A DNA stretch of 64,000 bases from contig NZ_FNWW01000005.1 in NCBI RefSeq assembly GCF_900108515.1, positions 248,001 to 312,000 of the forward strand, read 5' to 3'. The position numbers and the translations under genes were made by a program. This document shows positions 1-8,083 of the stretch, in pieces. Every line of letters starts with the position of its first letter. Positions within the stretch are counted from its first letter, which is position 1. Below the pieces are notes generated by a model. It was not told the origin of the DNA. It was given only the letters and a program-made list of their open reading frames with translations, and did not search any database. The stretch comes from Halobacillus karajensis (GTDB taxonomy: Bacteria > Bacillota > Bacilli > Bacillales > Halobacillaceae).

Positions 1-1
1 T

Positions 2-757
2 TTACTAGAACGAGGAATTATTCCAATTGTCAACGAAAATGACACGATTACGATCGATCGACTTAAATTCGGAGATAATGATACCTTATCTGCGAAAGTA
101 GCGGGACTTGTTGATGCAGACCAGTTGATCATCCTCTCTGATATTGATGGACTCTATGATGCAGATCCAAGAAAAAATGCGGACGCTAAATTACTGGATA
201 AAGTCCATGAAATTACCCCGGAAATTGAAGACGCAGCTGGTGATCCAGGAAGTGCAGTTGGTACTGGCGGTATGAAATCAAAAATTGATGCCTTCAAGAT
301 TTCTATGGCTTCTGGGATCTCATCTTTTTTGGGTAAAGCGAACACCCCTAATATTGTTTATAATGCTGTATACGGAAAAGCGATAGGAACGTATTTCGAA
401 ACAACGACAGATGCTGAGAATCTCGACCAGAAGAAACAGTGGATTGCCTTCAACTCTGGACCAGAAGGAGAAGTGATCATCGATTCTCGTGCTAAAGAAT
501 CGATGGTAGAAATGAAAAAGAGCTTACTTCCGATGAACGTTCGTTATGTGAACGGACGTTTTGAAAAAGGGGCGGTTGTTCGTATTCACGATTTAGATGG
601 AGAAGAGATCGGACTTGGTGTCGTAAATTATTCTTCAGATGAAATGGAAGAAATGATCAGTCTGACAGAACCTGAACTTGAATCTTATGATAAAGCAGCA
701 ATAGAACGTAAAGATTTTGTTTGCCATTTAGAAGTTTCTATGCCTGTAGGCGTTTAA
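2..757 (+). CDS. proB: Glutamate 5-kinase, C-terminal part (5' end outside window)
   Basis: The reading frame is open from base 2, so the start codon and N-terminal nucleotide-binding region lie upstream of the window. The visible 251 residues include the amino-acid-kinase stretches IPIVNENDT, FGDNDTLSA and LSDIDGLYDADP, then GTGGMKSKIDAF, typical of glutamate 5-kinase. A C-terminal PUA domain follows (about the last 80 residues, with RYVNGRFEKGAVV). The enzyme phosphorylates glutamate to gamma-glutamyl phosphate in the cytosol, the first and usually feedback-controlled step of proline synthesis. It sits 20 bp upstream of proA with a shared direction, a standard proBA operon. Any T-box or promoter is not visible. 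Confidence 0.95.
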   Translation, partial: LLERGIIPIVNENDTITIDRLKFGDNDTLSAKVAGLVDADQLIILSDIDGLYDADPRKNADAKLLDKVHEITPEIEDAAGDPGSAVGTGGMKSKIDAFKISMASGISSFLGKANTPNIVYNAVYGKAIGTYFETTTDAENLDQKKQWIAFNSGPEGEVIIDSRAKESMVEMKKSLLPMNVRYVNGRFEKGAVVRIHDLDGEEIGLGVVNYSSDEMEEMISLTEPELESYDKAAIERKDFVCHLEVSMPVGV

Positions 758-777
758 AAAAATCAAGGAGGTCTTTG

Positions 778-2037
778 ATGACACTAACAACAAATGTGAA
801 CGTTGAAGCACAAGCAATCGAAGCGAAGCATGCTTCCAAAAAGCTGATGATCCTATCGGAAGAGGAGAAAAACCAGGCGCTGAATCATCTAGCAGATGTC
901 CTGGAGCGCGAGTATGAGACGATTTTAGCTGCAAATAAGAGGGACTTGGATAATGGACGAGAAAAAGGTTTTACAGAGGCTTTCATGGATCGTCTATCTC
1001 TTTCCCAAGAGCGTATCGCTGATTTCGCACAAGGACTGCGCGATGTAGCTAAACTCGAAGACCCGACAGGGCGAGTGCTCACAGATTGGACACTTGAAAA
1101 CGACCTGCAAGTGGAAAAAGTAACCGTACCTTTAGGTGTCATCGGTATGATTTATGAAGCGCGTCCAAATGTAACCGTTGATGCTACAGGACTTGCGCTG
1201 AAATCAGGAAATGCCATTGTCTTAAAGGGAGGATCCTCTGCCATCAACTCCAATCAGGCAATTGTTGAAGTAATGCACCGCGGTTTAGAAGAAACGAAAA
1301 TTCCTAAAGAAACGGTTCAATTCATCGCATCTACAGATCGTGCAGCTACCAATGAACTCTTTACAATGAAAGCACACATTGACGTATTGATTCCTCGTGG
1401 GGGAGGCAAGTTAATTCAGGCAGTTGTGGAGAATGCAACCGTACCTGTACTTGAAACAGGTGTAGGGAATTGCCACATTTATGTAGATGAAAATGCGGAT
1501 GTTGAGAAAGCGATCAACATTCTTGTGAATGCGAAAACAGACCGCCCTGCGGTCTGTAATGCAGCAGAAACACTAGTCGTCCACAAAGAGTGGTTGAACC
1601 ATCATAAGGAGGCCCTTACTGCAGCATTGAAAGAAAACCAAATTCATGTTCATGGGGATGACTATATTCAGGGAATTATTCCAGGGTCTCAGCCGGCTGG
1701 ACAAGAAGATTGGGCGAATGAATATTTAAGTACCGATATCGCTGTGAAGGCTGTTGACGATATCACAGATGCTATCACGCATATCGAAACTTACGGAACG
1801 AAACACTCCGAAGCTATCATTACCGAAGATGCAGAAGCCGCAGAGAAATTCTTTGCTCTTGTTGATGCGGCTGCCCTTTATCACAATGCATCCACTCGTT
1901 TCACTGATGGTGGTGCATTAGGGTTCGGAGCAGAAATTGGGATATCCACACAGAAATTACATGCGCGTGGCCCAATGGGACTTCCTGCGCTTACAACCGT
2001 GAAGTTCTTAATGAAAGGTAACGGACAAATTCGATAA
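778..2037 (+). CDS. proA: Gamma-glutamyl phosphate reductase
   Basis: This 419-residue protein reduces gamma-glutamyl phosphate to glutamate semialdehyde with NADPH, the second step of proline synthesis. It is an aldehyde-dehydrogenase-fold enzyme. The motifs VPLGVIGMIYEARPNVTVDA, LIPRGGGKLI and the catalytic cysteine in DRPAVCNAAETLV are present, and the length is normal for the family. The ATG at 778 is chosen because AAGGAGG lies 6-7 bp before it; an in-frame TTG at 721 lies inside proB and has no ribosome site. A rho-independent terminator follows directly, closing the proBA unit. Confidence 0.97.
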   Translation: MTLTTNVNVEAQAIEAKHASKKLMILSEEEKNQALNHLADVLEREYETILAANKRDLDNGREKGFTEAFMDRLSLSQERIADFAQGLRDVAKLEDPTGRVLTDWTLENDLQVEKVTVPLGVIGMIYEARPNVTVDATGLALKSGNAIVLKGGSSAINSNQAIVEVMHRGLEETKIPKETVQFIASTDRAATNELFTMKAHIDVLIPRGGGKLIQAVVENATVPVLETGVGNCHIYVDENADVEKAINILVNAKTDRPAVCNAAETLVVHKEWLNHHKEALTAALKENQIHVHGDDYIQGIIPGSQPAGQEDWANEYLSTDIAVKAVDDITDAITHIETYGTKHSEAIITEDAEAAEKFFALVDAAALYHNASTRFTDGGALGFGAEIGISTQKLHARGPMGLPALTTVKFLMKGNGQIR

Positions 2038-2047
2038 TTTTAAATGC

Positions 2048-2082
2048 GAGAAGGGAAGCTCATCTGGGCTTCTCTTTTTTTA
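2048..2082 (+). terminator. Rho-independent terminator after proA
   Basis: A GAGAAG/CTTCTC stem with an inner GAAGC/GCTTC pairing is followed by seven T residues, 10 bp after the proA stop. Confidence 0.75.
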
Positions 2083-2267
2083 TTTGGCTTGTATGTTCTG
2101 CCATGATAGAAATAATCCGGAAATGCAAAAGCCGGTTGATGTTAAGGGTAAGAACAATGGTGTTCTTCCATGTTGGAAAGCGCATGGAGATTGAGGTCTT
2201 ATATTCATTTTACAACCAATTCTTTCTATTATATGATGATATAATATTTCTTTTTAGGAGGGGTTGG

Positions 2268-3098
2268 ATGAGGCAGTGGGAAGCAGTCAGAGCGATTACA
2301 AACAGCCTGAAGCAAGATACATATGTACAGGCAGTTTATCTCAAAGGGTCAATGGGGCGCAGGGAAGAAGATGAATACTCAGATGTCGATTTGTATGTCC
2401 TGGTAGATGAAGGCGATAAGGAAGCTTTTCTCAAGAAACGAAAGAAACATCTGGAAAGCTACCAGACTATCATTTTTTACGACGATATTTTTATCATTGC
2501 ACCTCAAATCATAGCGGTTTATGATAATTTGTTACATATTGACCTTTTTACAGTAACGGAAGAGACAATGGTACATAAAGATTTCTACCGTGTTCTCTAT
2601 GACCCTGAGCACCGCATGGATAAGCATGCAGCAAAGCAGAATTTACGATTAGAGGAAAGAGAATTCTTGGATGCAGTTGAGGATGCAGCCTTCTTCTTCT
2701 TACAATATAAAAAAGCAGCTGATAGAGGTAACGATATATGGGCAGTTAAAGTAGCGAATGATATTGGTGAAAATCTAGGAAAGATCCTGTTACAGAAATA
2801 TTGTCCTTCATACGCACAGCTAGGCTTGAAGGCTGTGGATCAGCGTCTTCCAATATCCCTGGCAGAAAAGGTAAGAGGGGTCTATAATTCTCTTTCGATA
2901 GATAATCATGGAGAAGCCATCAGACAAATGGCTGAAATGATAGAAGATCAAATGGGGTGGCTTAATGAAAAGTGGGGAAATAATACGTACACGATACCTT
3001 TCTTAAGGGAGTTCTATTTCAAAAAAGAATGGCCCTTCCTGATCCTGGATATTAGCTGGTATAGGTTGTTCTTCTTCGATGGAAGGTTTATCGACTGA
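2268..3098 (+). CDS. Nucleotidyltransferase-domain protein
   Basis: The 276-residue product begins with a Pol-beta-type nucleotidyltransferase domain: LKGSMGRREEDEYSDVDLYV holds the GS motif and the DxD metal ligands (about residues 24-43). The rest is alpha-helical and probably carries substrate-binding elements, as in aminoglycoside or streptomycin adenylyltransferase-like proteins of unknown substrate. The start at 2268 is preceded by TTTAGGAGGGG; the open frame extends back to 2103 but that part has no ribosome site. The gene is monocistronic. Its substrate cannot be told from sequence, and a resistance role would be speculation. Confidence 0.8.
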   Translation: MRQWEAVRAITNSLKQDTYVQAVYLKGSMGRREEDEYSDVDLYVLVDEGDKEAFLKKRKKHLESYQTIIFYDDIFIIAPQIIAVYDNLLHIDLFTVTEETMVHKDFYRVLYDPEHRMDKHAAKQNLRLEEREFLDAVEDAAFFFLQYKKAADRGNDIWAVKVANDIGENLGKILLQKYCPSYAQLGLKAVDQRLPISLAEKVRGVYNSLSIDNHGEAIRQMAEMIEDQMGWLNEKWGNNTYTIPFLREFYFKKEWPFLILDISWYRLFFFDGRFID

Positions 3099-3220
3099 AA
3101 ATTTAAAGAAGAAATCGAGAGTGATAGTGAAAAAATCTATCGTAGGAGCCAAATGGATAGGGACAGAGGAGAGATTGCTATTAATAAAATTACACCAGTG
3201 ATTTAATTCTGGTTGGTATG

Positions 3221-3258
3221 TAAAAAACGTGCAGGATTTTACTCCATGCACGTTAGAA
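3221..3258 (-). terminator. Terminator of the coat gene
   Basis: On the minus strand AACGTGCA pairs with TGCACGTT and is followed by a T run, a few bases after the stop of the coat gene at 3263. Confidence 0.8.
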
Positions 3259-3262
3259 AAAA

Positions 3263-3859
3263 TTAGTCATGCTTATTAAATTTATCCATTGCGTCATTCA
3301 TCTCTTCACGAGTGGCCATCAACGGAGTTGTCGGCTCAAGACAAGTAATGCTGCAGAAGCAGTCAAGGTCAACGGTAATACAGACACCAGTCGCACGTAG
3401 GTTGCGGATAGAGTTTCCAGGGAAGTAGTCACACACTTGTTTTCCCTTTCCAGAAGGGCCTGGTTGTGAACCACCCATGGTAACAGGGATCAATAGCTCC
3501 AGTTTAACGCAGTTGCTTTCATGGTCTCCATATCCTTCATACTTGTCATTGTCCACAAATTTCTTGGCTCTGAAAATCGGGGATTGCAGGCAATCAAGGA
3601 ACGTACCGCCTCCATTTAATGGACGGCTGATCACTCCGCTACCAATGAATGGTTTGCAATCTTTGCAGTTCAAAATGAATGGAACCGTTGTGTTACTTGG
3701 CACGTTAGCCGTCGGTGAAAGCAAGTCACGGATGGAGCGTTCACAACTTACATCGCAACACCCATTGTCCATCATTCCAGCAACTTCATCTTGCGCTTTA
3801 ATAATCTCCGCGATAACATCACGTACGCAGCTGCTGCCGCAGTCTTTACCTTTACTCAT
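3263..3859 (-). CDS. CotY/CotZ (ExsY)-type spore coat protein
   Basis: The 198-residue product is cysteine-rich: CGSSCVRDVIAEIIKAQDEV near the start, a CCDVSC cluster, CKDCKPF in the middle, and CITVDLDCFCSITCLEP near the C-terminus. This pattern is that of the CotY/CotZ/ExsY family, which self-assembles into the disulfide-crosslinked outer crust or exosporium layer of spores. It is somewhat longer than the roughly 150-160 residues of the B. subtilis proteins. AAAGGAGATG precedes the ATG. It stands alone with its own terminator. A CATA-type -10 lies 31 bp upstream, consistent with late mother-cell (sigma-K) expression, which is inference. Confidence 0.9.
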   Translation of the reverse strand: MSKGKDCGSSCVRDVIAEIIKAQDEVAGMMDNGCCDVSCERSIRDLLSPTANVPSNTTVPFILNCKDCKPFIGSGVISRPLNGGGTFLDCLQSPIFRAKKFVDNDKYEGYGDHESNCVKLELLIPVTMGGSQPGPSGKGKQVCDYFPGNSIRNLRATGVCITVDLDCFCSITCLEPTTPLMATREEMNDAMDKFNKHD

Positions 3860-3889
3860 TTAATCATCTCCTTTAAACTTGGTTCTTTA

Positions 3890-3898
3890 CATACTATG
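3890..3898 (-). promoter_or_regulatory. Possible sigma-K -10 element for the coat gene
   Basis: On the minus strand CATAGTATG matches the sigma-K -10 consensus CATAnnnTA with one mismatch and lies a suitable distance before the ATG at 3859. An AC-containing -35 can be drawn about 15 bp upstream. It is plausible because of the gene family, but short enough to arise by chance. Confidence 0.3.
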
Positions 3899-4087
3899 GT
3901 TTTGAATAGAGAGTGTTTGTATAGAAGTCTATTTTTCTAAGAATCTTTATAGATTGAAAAATTGGACGAATGATAGAGGGTTAACGCCAATACGAAGCGC
4001 GTGGATCAACATACTTTATATTACCGATAGTTCAACAAAGCTAGAGGTTCATGGTTGACCACGCCATGGAAATTTTCCCTACGGTTA

Positions 4088-4117
4088 GATGCCAGCGTAC
4101 ACTGGCATCTTTTTTTA
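4088..4117 (+). terminator. Orphan intrinsic terminator
   Basis: GATGCCAG pairs with CTGGCATC across a 6-nt loop, followed by seven T residues. No plus-strand gene lies between the divergent coat gene and this hairpin. Confidence 0.75.
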
Positions 4118-4226
4118 TTGTAATCGTATTAATTTTTAATAGTGGGATCATCCAACGCTAGCTTTTACCCGCCCCAGGTCTTCTCTTTTGTTTAGCTTAA
4201 AATCTGGTCATTAAATCAGCATTTAT

Positions 4227-4246
4227 AAATGAATAGTTATTCATTT
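4227..4246. promoter_or_regulatory. FadR-like palindrome upstream of the acyl-CoA cluster
   Basis: AAATGAATA-GT-TATTCATTT is a perfect 9-bp inverted repeat. It resembles the TGAATGA..TCATTCA-type operator bound by the Bacillus fatty-acid-degradation repressor FadR (TetR family). A possible promoter (TTGAAT near 4252, TATAAA near 4273) lies just downstream. The operator role is inferred from sequence and context. Confidence 0.5.
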
Positions 4247-4282
4247 TCTTGTTGAATTTTCAGAATAGTAGGTATAAACTGT

Positions 4283-4308
4283 AAACATACTAACCGTTTA
4301 GTATGTTT
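4283..4308. promoter_or_regulatory. Second palindromic operator candidate
   Basis: AAACATACTAA-CCGT-TTAGTATGTTT is a perfect 11-bp inverted repeat, the size and form of a TetR-family operator. It lies just after a TATAAA -10-like sequence and directly before the decayed acyl-CoA dehydrogenase. No TetR gene is in the window. Confidence 0.55.
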
Positions 4309-4819
4309 CATTTGAATGATGATACATATGGGGCAGGGTTTACTGATTTTGAATATGCCCGCTTTGCCCAAGGAAGACTCGGACCAGGAAGGATTCATCA
4401 TTGTATGAGGCTGATAGGAGCGGCAAAGCGTGCTCTTCAAGATTTATGTAAGCGTGTACAGAATTGTTCGGAATTTTTATGGCCCTAACTGAGCAGGGGG
4501 TGGTAAGAGAATGGAGTGCTGATTCACTAATCGAAGTTGAACAGGCGCACCTCTTCACATTGAAAGCCGCATTTATGATGGACACTGTGGGGCATAAAGA
4601 AGCGAAAACGGAGATTGCAGTGATAAAAGCTGTAGCCCCGACATGGTTTTAAAGGTCATTGACTGAGCTATTCAGGCTCACGGGGGAGCTGGAATAAGCG
4701 ATGATTTTACTTTGGCAGCCCAATGGGCGAACTCTCGTAGATTACGACTTGCTGATGGACCAGATGAAGGGCCTCGAAGACAAGTAGCTAAGCTTGAATT
4801 ATCCAAATATAAGGAGTGA
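4303..4819 (+). pseudogene. Acyl-CoA dehydrogenase remnant (C-terminal part)
   Basis: Three reading-frame segments join into the C-terminal part of an ACAD10/11-type acyl-CoA dehydrogenase. The first holds [20 protein letters not shown] (from 4303). The second holds TEQGVVREW and [19 protein letters not shown] (from 4464). The third holds [14 protein letters not shown] and [10 protein letters not shown] (from 4643). Lesions are a frameshift near 4460, a second near 4640, and an in-frame TGA at 4664 where an Arg codon is expected. The roughly 250 N-terminal residues are missing. Such enzymes put the alpha-beta double bond into acyl-CoA with FAD. The remnant sits directly before the SDR gene, as expected for the former first gene of this cluster. 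I consider it non-functional. Confidence 0.85.
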
Positions 4820-4823
4820 GAGC

Positions 4824-5603
4824 ATGCATGTGAAAGATCTCTTTGATCTGAAAGGTAAAACGGCGCTTGTTACAGGGGGTGGGCGAGGACTTGGAGAGCA
4901 AATTGCCCAGAGTCTTGCGGAATCAGGAGCAAATATCATTGTTTGTTCTCGAAAAAAGGAAGCATGTGAAGAGACGGCGCTGCGACTAAAAAATGAATGC
5001 GGAGTTGAGACGCTTGGACTTGCTTGTGATGTGACGGATCCCGAAGATATTGATCATGTTGTTGAACAAGCGATAGCCAATTTTAAGACGATTGATATTC
5101 TAGTAAATAATAGCGGGGCGACATGGGGAGCAGCGACTCTTGAAATGCCGCTGGAAGCTTTTCAAAAAGTGATGAATGTCAATGTGATCGGAACTTTTCT
5201 AATGTCTCAGAAAGTAGGGGAATTGATGGTGAAACAAAACTCCGGGAAAATCATCAATATCGCTTCTGTTGCTGGACTAGGAGGTGCGGATCCTAGGTTT
5301 ATGGAGACAGTTGGCTACAACTCAAGCAAAGGAGCGGTTATTACATTGACAAAGGATCTTGCCGTGAAATGGGGCGCACATAATATTCAAGTCAATGCAC
5401 TAGCACCGGGTTTTTTTTCAACCAAAATGTCTAAGGGTGTGTTAGAAAAAGGAGGAGATTTCATCCTTGATCGTACCCCGCTTGGTCGCTTTGGTTCTGA
5501 AGAGGATTTAAAGGGGGCGGCATTGTTCCTTTCATCCAAAGCATCTGATTATGTAACAGGAGACGTTCTTGTAGTAGATGGGGGAATGCATGCCTCCTGT
5601 TAA
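4824..5603 (+). CDS. SDR-family oxidoreductase
   Basis: The 259-residue short-chain dehydrogenase has the NAD(P)-binding motif TGGGRGLG (about residues 15-22), the variant NNSG motif in place of NNAG, the active-site SVAGL serine and the YNSSK Tyr-x3-Lys pair. ALAPGFFST follows in the usual place, and the C-terminus ends in VDGGMHAS. It most resembles gluconate 5-dehydrogenase/3-oxoacyl-ACP reductase-like members found beside acyl-CoA genes. The real substrate is probably a hydroxyacyl or related intermediate, by context only. The ATG at 4824 follows AAGGAGTGAG, which overlaps the stop of the decayed dehydrogenase. Confidence 0.85.
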   Translation: MHVKDLFDLKGKTALVTGGGRGLGEQIAQSLAESGANIIVCSRKKEACEETALRLKNECGVETLGLACDVTDPEDIDHVVEQAIANFKTIDILVNNSGATWGAATLEMPLEAFQKVMNVNVIGTFLMSQKVGELMVKQNSGKIINIASVAGLGGADPRFMETVGYNSSKGAVITLTKDLAVKWGAHNIQVNALAPGFFSTKMSKGVLEKGGDFILDRTPLGRFGSEEDLKGAALFLSSKASDYVTGDVLVVDGGMHASC

Positions 5604-5723
5604 GTGGGGATCGGAAGTAGGACGGCAGTCATCAAAATGTTTTCAGGCATGAAAAAGTAGACGATCAGTCACTAGCAGAGTTATATATGAATTTAATTTT
5701 CAAAGGAATCGAGGAGGAATCCA

Positions 5724-6596
5724 ATGATTATTAAAAAATTAGCAGTCATCGGAGCAGGGAGCATGGGGCATCAAATTGCTATGCTTGGAGCTTTAGCAGG
5801 GTATGAAACCAAACTTCAAGATATCAGCCAGAAATCTTTGGAACAAGCAGAGGCGAAGCTTGCCGCCATAATGGATAAATGGGTGCGGAAAGAAAAAATA
5901 TCAGTAGAAGAACGAGAGGAGGCTTTTAGTCGTCTCCATTTCACTACAGACATGCTAGAAGCGGCAGGAGAGGCTGATCTGATTATTGAAGCTGTTGTTG
6001 AAAAGCTGCACGTAAAGCGGGAGGTATTTTCCATGCTTGACGAGGTGGCTCCGTCACACTCAATCTTGGCTACGAACTCGTCCACAATTGTCAGTTCATT
6101 ACTTGCGGACGCTACAAAGCGTCCTGAAAAAGTATGCAATATGCATTTCTTCTTCCCGGCACTAGTGATGGATTGTGTTGAAGTTGTTAAAGGAGATCAT
6201 ACCTCTGAGGCCACCGTTTCTAATGTCATAAAGGTATGTGAGGAGATGAACCGTACCGCTGTTTTATTGAAGAAAGAAATTTCCGGTTTTATCGCCAATC
6301 GGATTTTATTTGCGGTTCAAAAAGAGGCTATGAGCTTATATGAGGGTGGCTTTGCCGATTATGAAGATATTGACAAGATTGTGAGGAAAGCTCTTAACCA
6401 TCCAATTGGTCCATTCGAATTGATGGATTTATCAGGGATTGATGTAGGTTATTATGTCATGCAGCAACAATTCGAAGAGAGCGGCGATCCAAAAGATAAA
6501 CCATCGAAAACTTTGGAAGAAAAAATGAAGGCTGGTGAGTTGGGCCGCAAAACTGGTAAAGGATTTTATACCTATGAGCAAGGAGTTAAAAGTTGA
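5724..6596 (+). CDS. 3-hydroxyacyl-CoA dehydrogenase (3-hydroxybutyryl-CoA dehydrogenase type)
   Basis: The 290-residue protein has an N-terminal Rossmann fold starting VIGAGSMGHQIA and a C-terminal helical domain starting near SGFIANRILF. The catalytic set is recognisable as Ser in NSST, His in NMHFFFP, Glu in DCVEVV and Asn in HPIGPFELMDLSG. It oxidises (or reduces) 3-hydroxyacyl-CoA and 3-oxoacyl-CoA with NAD(P). GAGGAGG precedes the ATG. The 120 bp before it contain an open frame that may be decayed coding sequence. It is followed after 13 bp by the thioesterase gene. Confidence 0.9.
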   Translation: MIIKKLAVIGAGSMGHQIAMLGALAGYETKLQDISQKSLEQAEAKLAAIMDKWVRKEKISVEEREEAFSRLHFTTDMLEAAGEADLIIEAVVEKLHVKREVFSMLDEVAPSHSILATNSSTIVSSLLADATKRPEKVCNMHFFFPALVMDCVEVVKGDHTSEATVSNVIKVCEEMNRTAVLLKKEISGFIANRILFAVQKEAMSLYEGGFADYEDIDKIVRKALNHPIGPFELMDLSGIDVGYYVMQQQFEESGDPKDKPSKTLEEKMKAGELGRKTGKGFYTYEQGVKS

Positions 6597-6609
6597 GGAG
6601 GAACGTTCG

Positions 6610-7008
6610 ATGCATGAAATAGAAGTAAACGTACGATTTTGCGAGACAGATTTATTAGGACACGTGAACAATAACAATTTTTTTATTTATATGGAAGATG
6701 CACGAATTCGTTTTTTTAAGGACTTGGACCTTGTAGGAGAAGATTGGAACTTCATAGTAGCTTCTACTAAATGTGACTTTATTAAGCAAGTGTATTTTAA
6801 CCAGACGTTGAGGATTTGTAGCCATGTCGTCAAGGTCGGTCGTTCCAGTTTTCATTTGGAACAGGAAATGTTTGAAAAGGAGACCGGGGAACTTGTGGCA
6901 AGAGGATTATCGGTCATTGTTCAATTCGATTTTGAGAAGCAGAAAAGTGTTGCCCTTACTCCTGATATGAAAAAATCTCTTTCTTCATATCAAATGGCAG
7001 CAAATTAG
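6610..7008 (+). CDS. Hotdog-fold acyl-CoA thioesterase (4HBT/YbgC type)
   Basis: The 132-residue product has the 4-hydroxybenzoyl-CoA thioesterase signature RFCETDLLGHVNNNNFFIYME near its start, with the aspartate and HVNN residues of the active site. Enzymes of this class hydrolyse acyl-CoA esters in the cytosol. The ATG at 6610 has TGAGGAGG 9 bp upstream and lies 13 bp after the dehydrogenase stop, so translation is probably coupled. Substrate chain length is unknown. Confidence 0.85.
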   Translation: MHEIEVNVRFCETDLLGHVNNNNFFIYMEDARIRFFKDLDLVGEDWNFIVASTKCDFIKQVYFNQTLRICSHVVKVGRSSFHLEQEMFEKETGELVARGLSVIVQFDFEKQKSVALTPDMKKSLSSYQMAAN

Positions 7009-7019
7009 GGAGGTCCTAC

Positions 7020-8081
7020 ATGGTTTATACAAAAGACACAAGGCCCGTCCGTCGCGGAGAGGAGATTGATGAGAGAACTCTGGAGAGTTTTTTAAGAAAA
7101 AAAATCGAGTTGCCTGAGGGAAACTTGCAGGTGAGGCAGTTCGGAGCCGGTCACTCTAACCTTACTTATGAACTTTCAATTGGGGATGAGTGGAAGGCTG
7201 TTTTACGGCGCCCTCCTATGGGGCCTGTTGCTCCAAAGGCACATGATATGGAACGTGAATATAAAGTTCTGCAAGCATTACATCCTATATTTCCGCTGGC
7301 GCCAAAACCCTATCTCTATGAATCTGGAGAAATCATTGGCCGGCCATTTTTTCTTATGGAGCGGAGAGAAGGAATAGTGTTTGATCAAGCATTCCCGGAA
7401 GGGGTGGAAGCAACTCCTGAACTCGGAAGGCAGCTGTCCGAAACAATGGTTGATAAGCTTGTAGAACTCCATTCGCTGAATTATCGAGAAACTCCTCTTA
7501 AAGATATGGTAAAGCCTGATGGATTTATGGAGCGCCAAGTACATGGCTGGATCAAACGTTATGAAAGAGCAGGGACAGATGACGTTGTTTCGGGGGAGCG
7601 TTTGAAAAAATGGTTAACCGATCACATTCCAGCAGCGCAGGGAGCCTCCATCATCCATTATGATTATAAGTTAAACAATGCCATGTTCCATCAAAAGCAT
7701 CCTTCTCAGATGATAGGGTTATTTGATTGGGAGATGACTACTGTGGGAGATCCGCTGGCAGATGTAGGCGCAGCACTGAGTTATTGGATACAGCAGGACG
7801 ATCCAGAACTATTAAAGACAGGATTAGGTAAGTCGCCGGTTACAGTTTTTGAAGGTTTTTATACAAGGGAGGAATTCATCCACCGCTATGCGGCGAAGAG
7901 TGGCCGTGATGTAAAAGAAATCGATTATTATTTAACCTTTGCTTATTTCAAGTTGGCCGGCATTATTCAACAAATCTATTTTCGTTATAAGCAAGGGCAA
8001 ACAAGGGACCCTCGTTTTGCAAATATGAATACTTTTGTCAATAATTTAATCCAACATGCAGAAGAAACAGCAGGGCTTTAA
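7020..8081 (+). CDS. APH-family phosphotransferase, ACAD10/11 N-domain type
   Basis: The 353-residue protein has the aminoglycoside-phosphotransferase fold: a glycine-rich FGAGHSNLTYEL near residue 41, VLRRPPMGP, the catalytic loop IIHYDYKLNNAMF (Brenner motif HxDxxxxN) and the metal-binding GLFDWEMTTVGDPLAD. In animals this domain is fused to an acyl-CoA dehydrogenase in ACAD10/11, where it phosphorylates 4-hydroxyacyl-CoA so that it can enter beta-oxidation. The bacterial free-standing form next to acyl-CoA genes suggests the same chemistry, which is inference here. GGGAGGTCC precedes the ATG, 11 bp after the thioesterase stop. Notably its dehydrogenase partner in this cluster is a pseudogene. 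Confidence 0.88.
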   Translation: MVYTKDTRPVRRGEEIDERTLESFLRKKIELPEGNLQVRQFGAGHSNLTYELSIGDEWKAVLRRPPMGPVAPKAHDMEREYKVLQALHPIFPLAPKPYLYESGEIIGRPFFLMERREGIVFDQAFPEGVEATPELGRQLSETMVDKLVELHSLNYRETPLKDMVKPDGFMERQVHGWIKRYERAGTDDVVSGERLKKWLTDHIPAAQGASIIHYDYKLNNAMFHQKHPSQMIGLFDWEMTTVGDPLADVGAALSYWIQQDDPELLKTGLGKSPVTVFEGFYTREEFIHRYAAKSGRDVKEIDYYLTFAYFKLAGIIQQIYFRYKQGQTRDPRFANMNTFVNNLIQHAEETAGL

Positions 8082-8083
8082 AG

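Larger units (their letters stand above)
3860..4226. other. Gene-free stretch with a candidate structured RNA
   Basis: No convincing open frame is present. The right part holds a near-perfect inverted repeat (3999-4010 against 4054-4064, arms GCGTGGATCAAC and GTTGACCACGC). It is followed by a strong intrinsic terminator at 4088-4117 that no recognised gene needs. This layout would fit a small RNA on the plus strand, or the tail of a lost gene. No clear promoter was found. Confidence 0.3.

Noticed and set aside
3003-3251. 82-codon minus-strand frame
   Set aside because: It overlaps the nucleotidyltransferase end, lacks a ribosome site and runs through the coat gene terminator.
3477-3863. 128-codon plus-strand open frame
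   Set aside because: It is antisense to the cysteine-rich coat gene, has no ribosome site and looks compositionally random.
4237-4585. Two minus-strand frames over the 4.3 kb region
   Set aside because: They are antisense to the acyl-CoA dehydrogenase remnant, which explains the sequence better.
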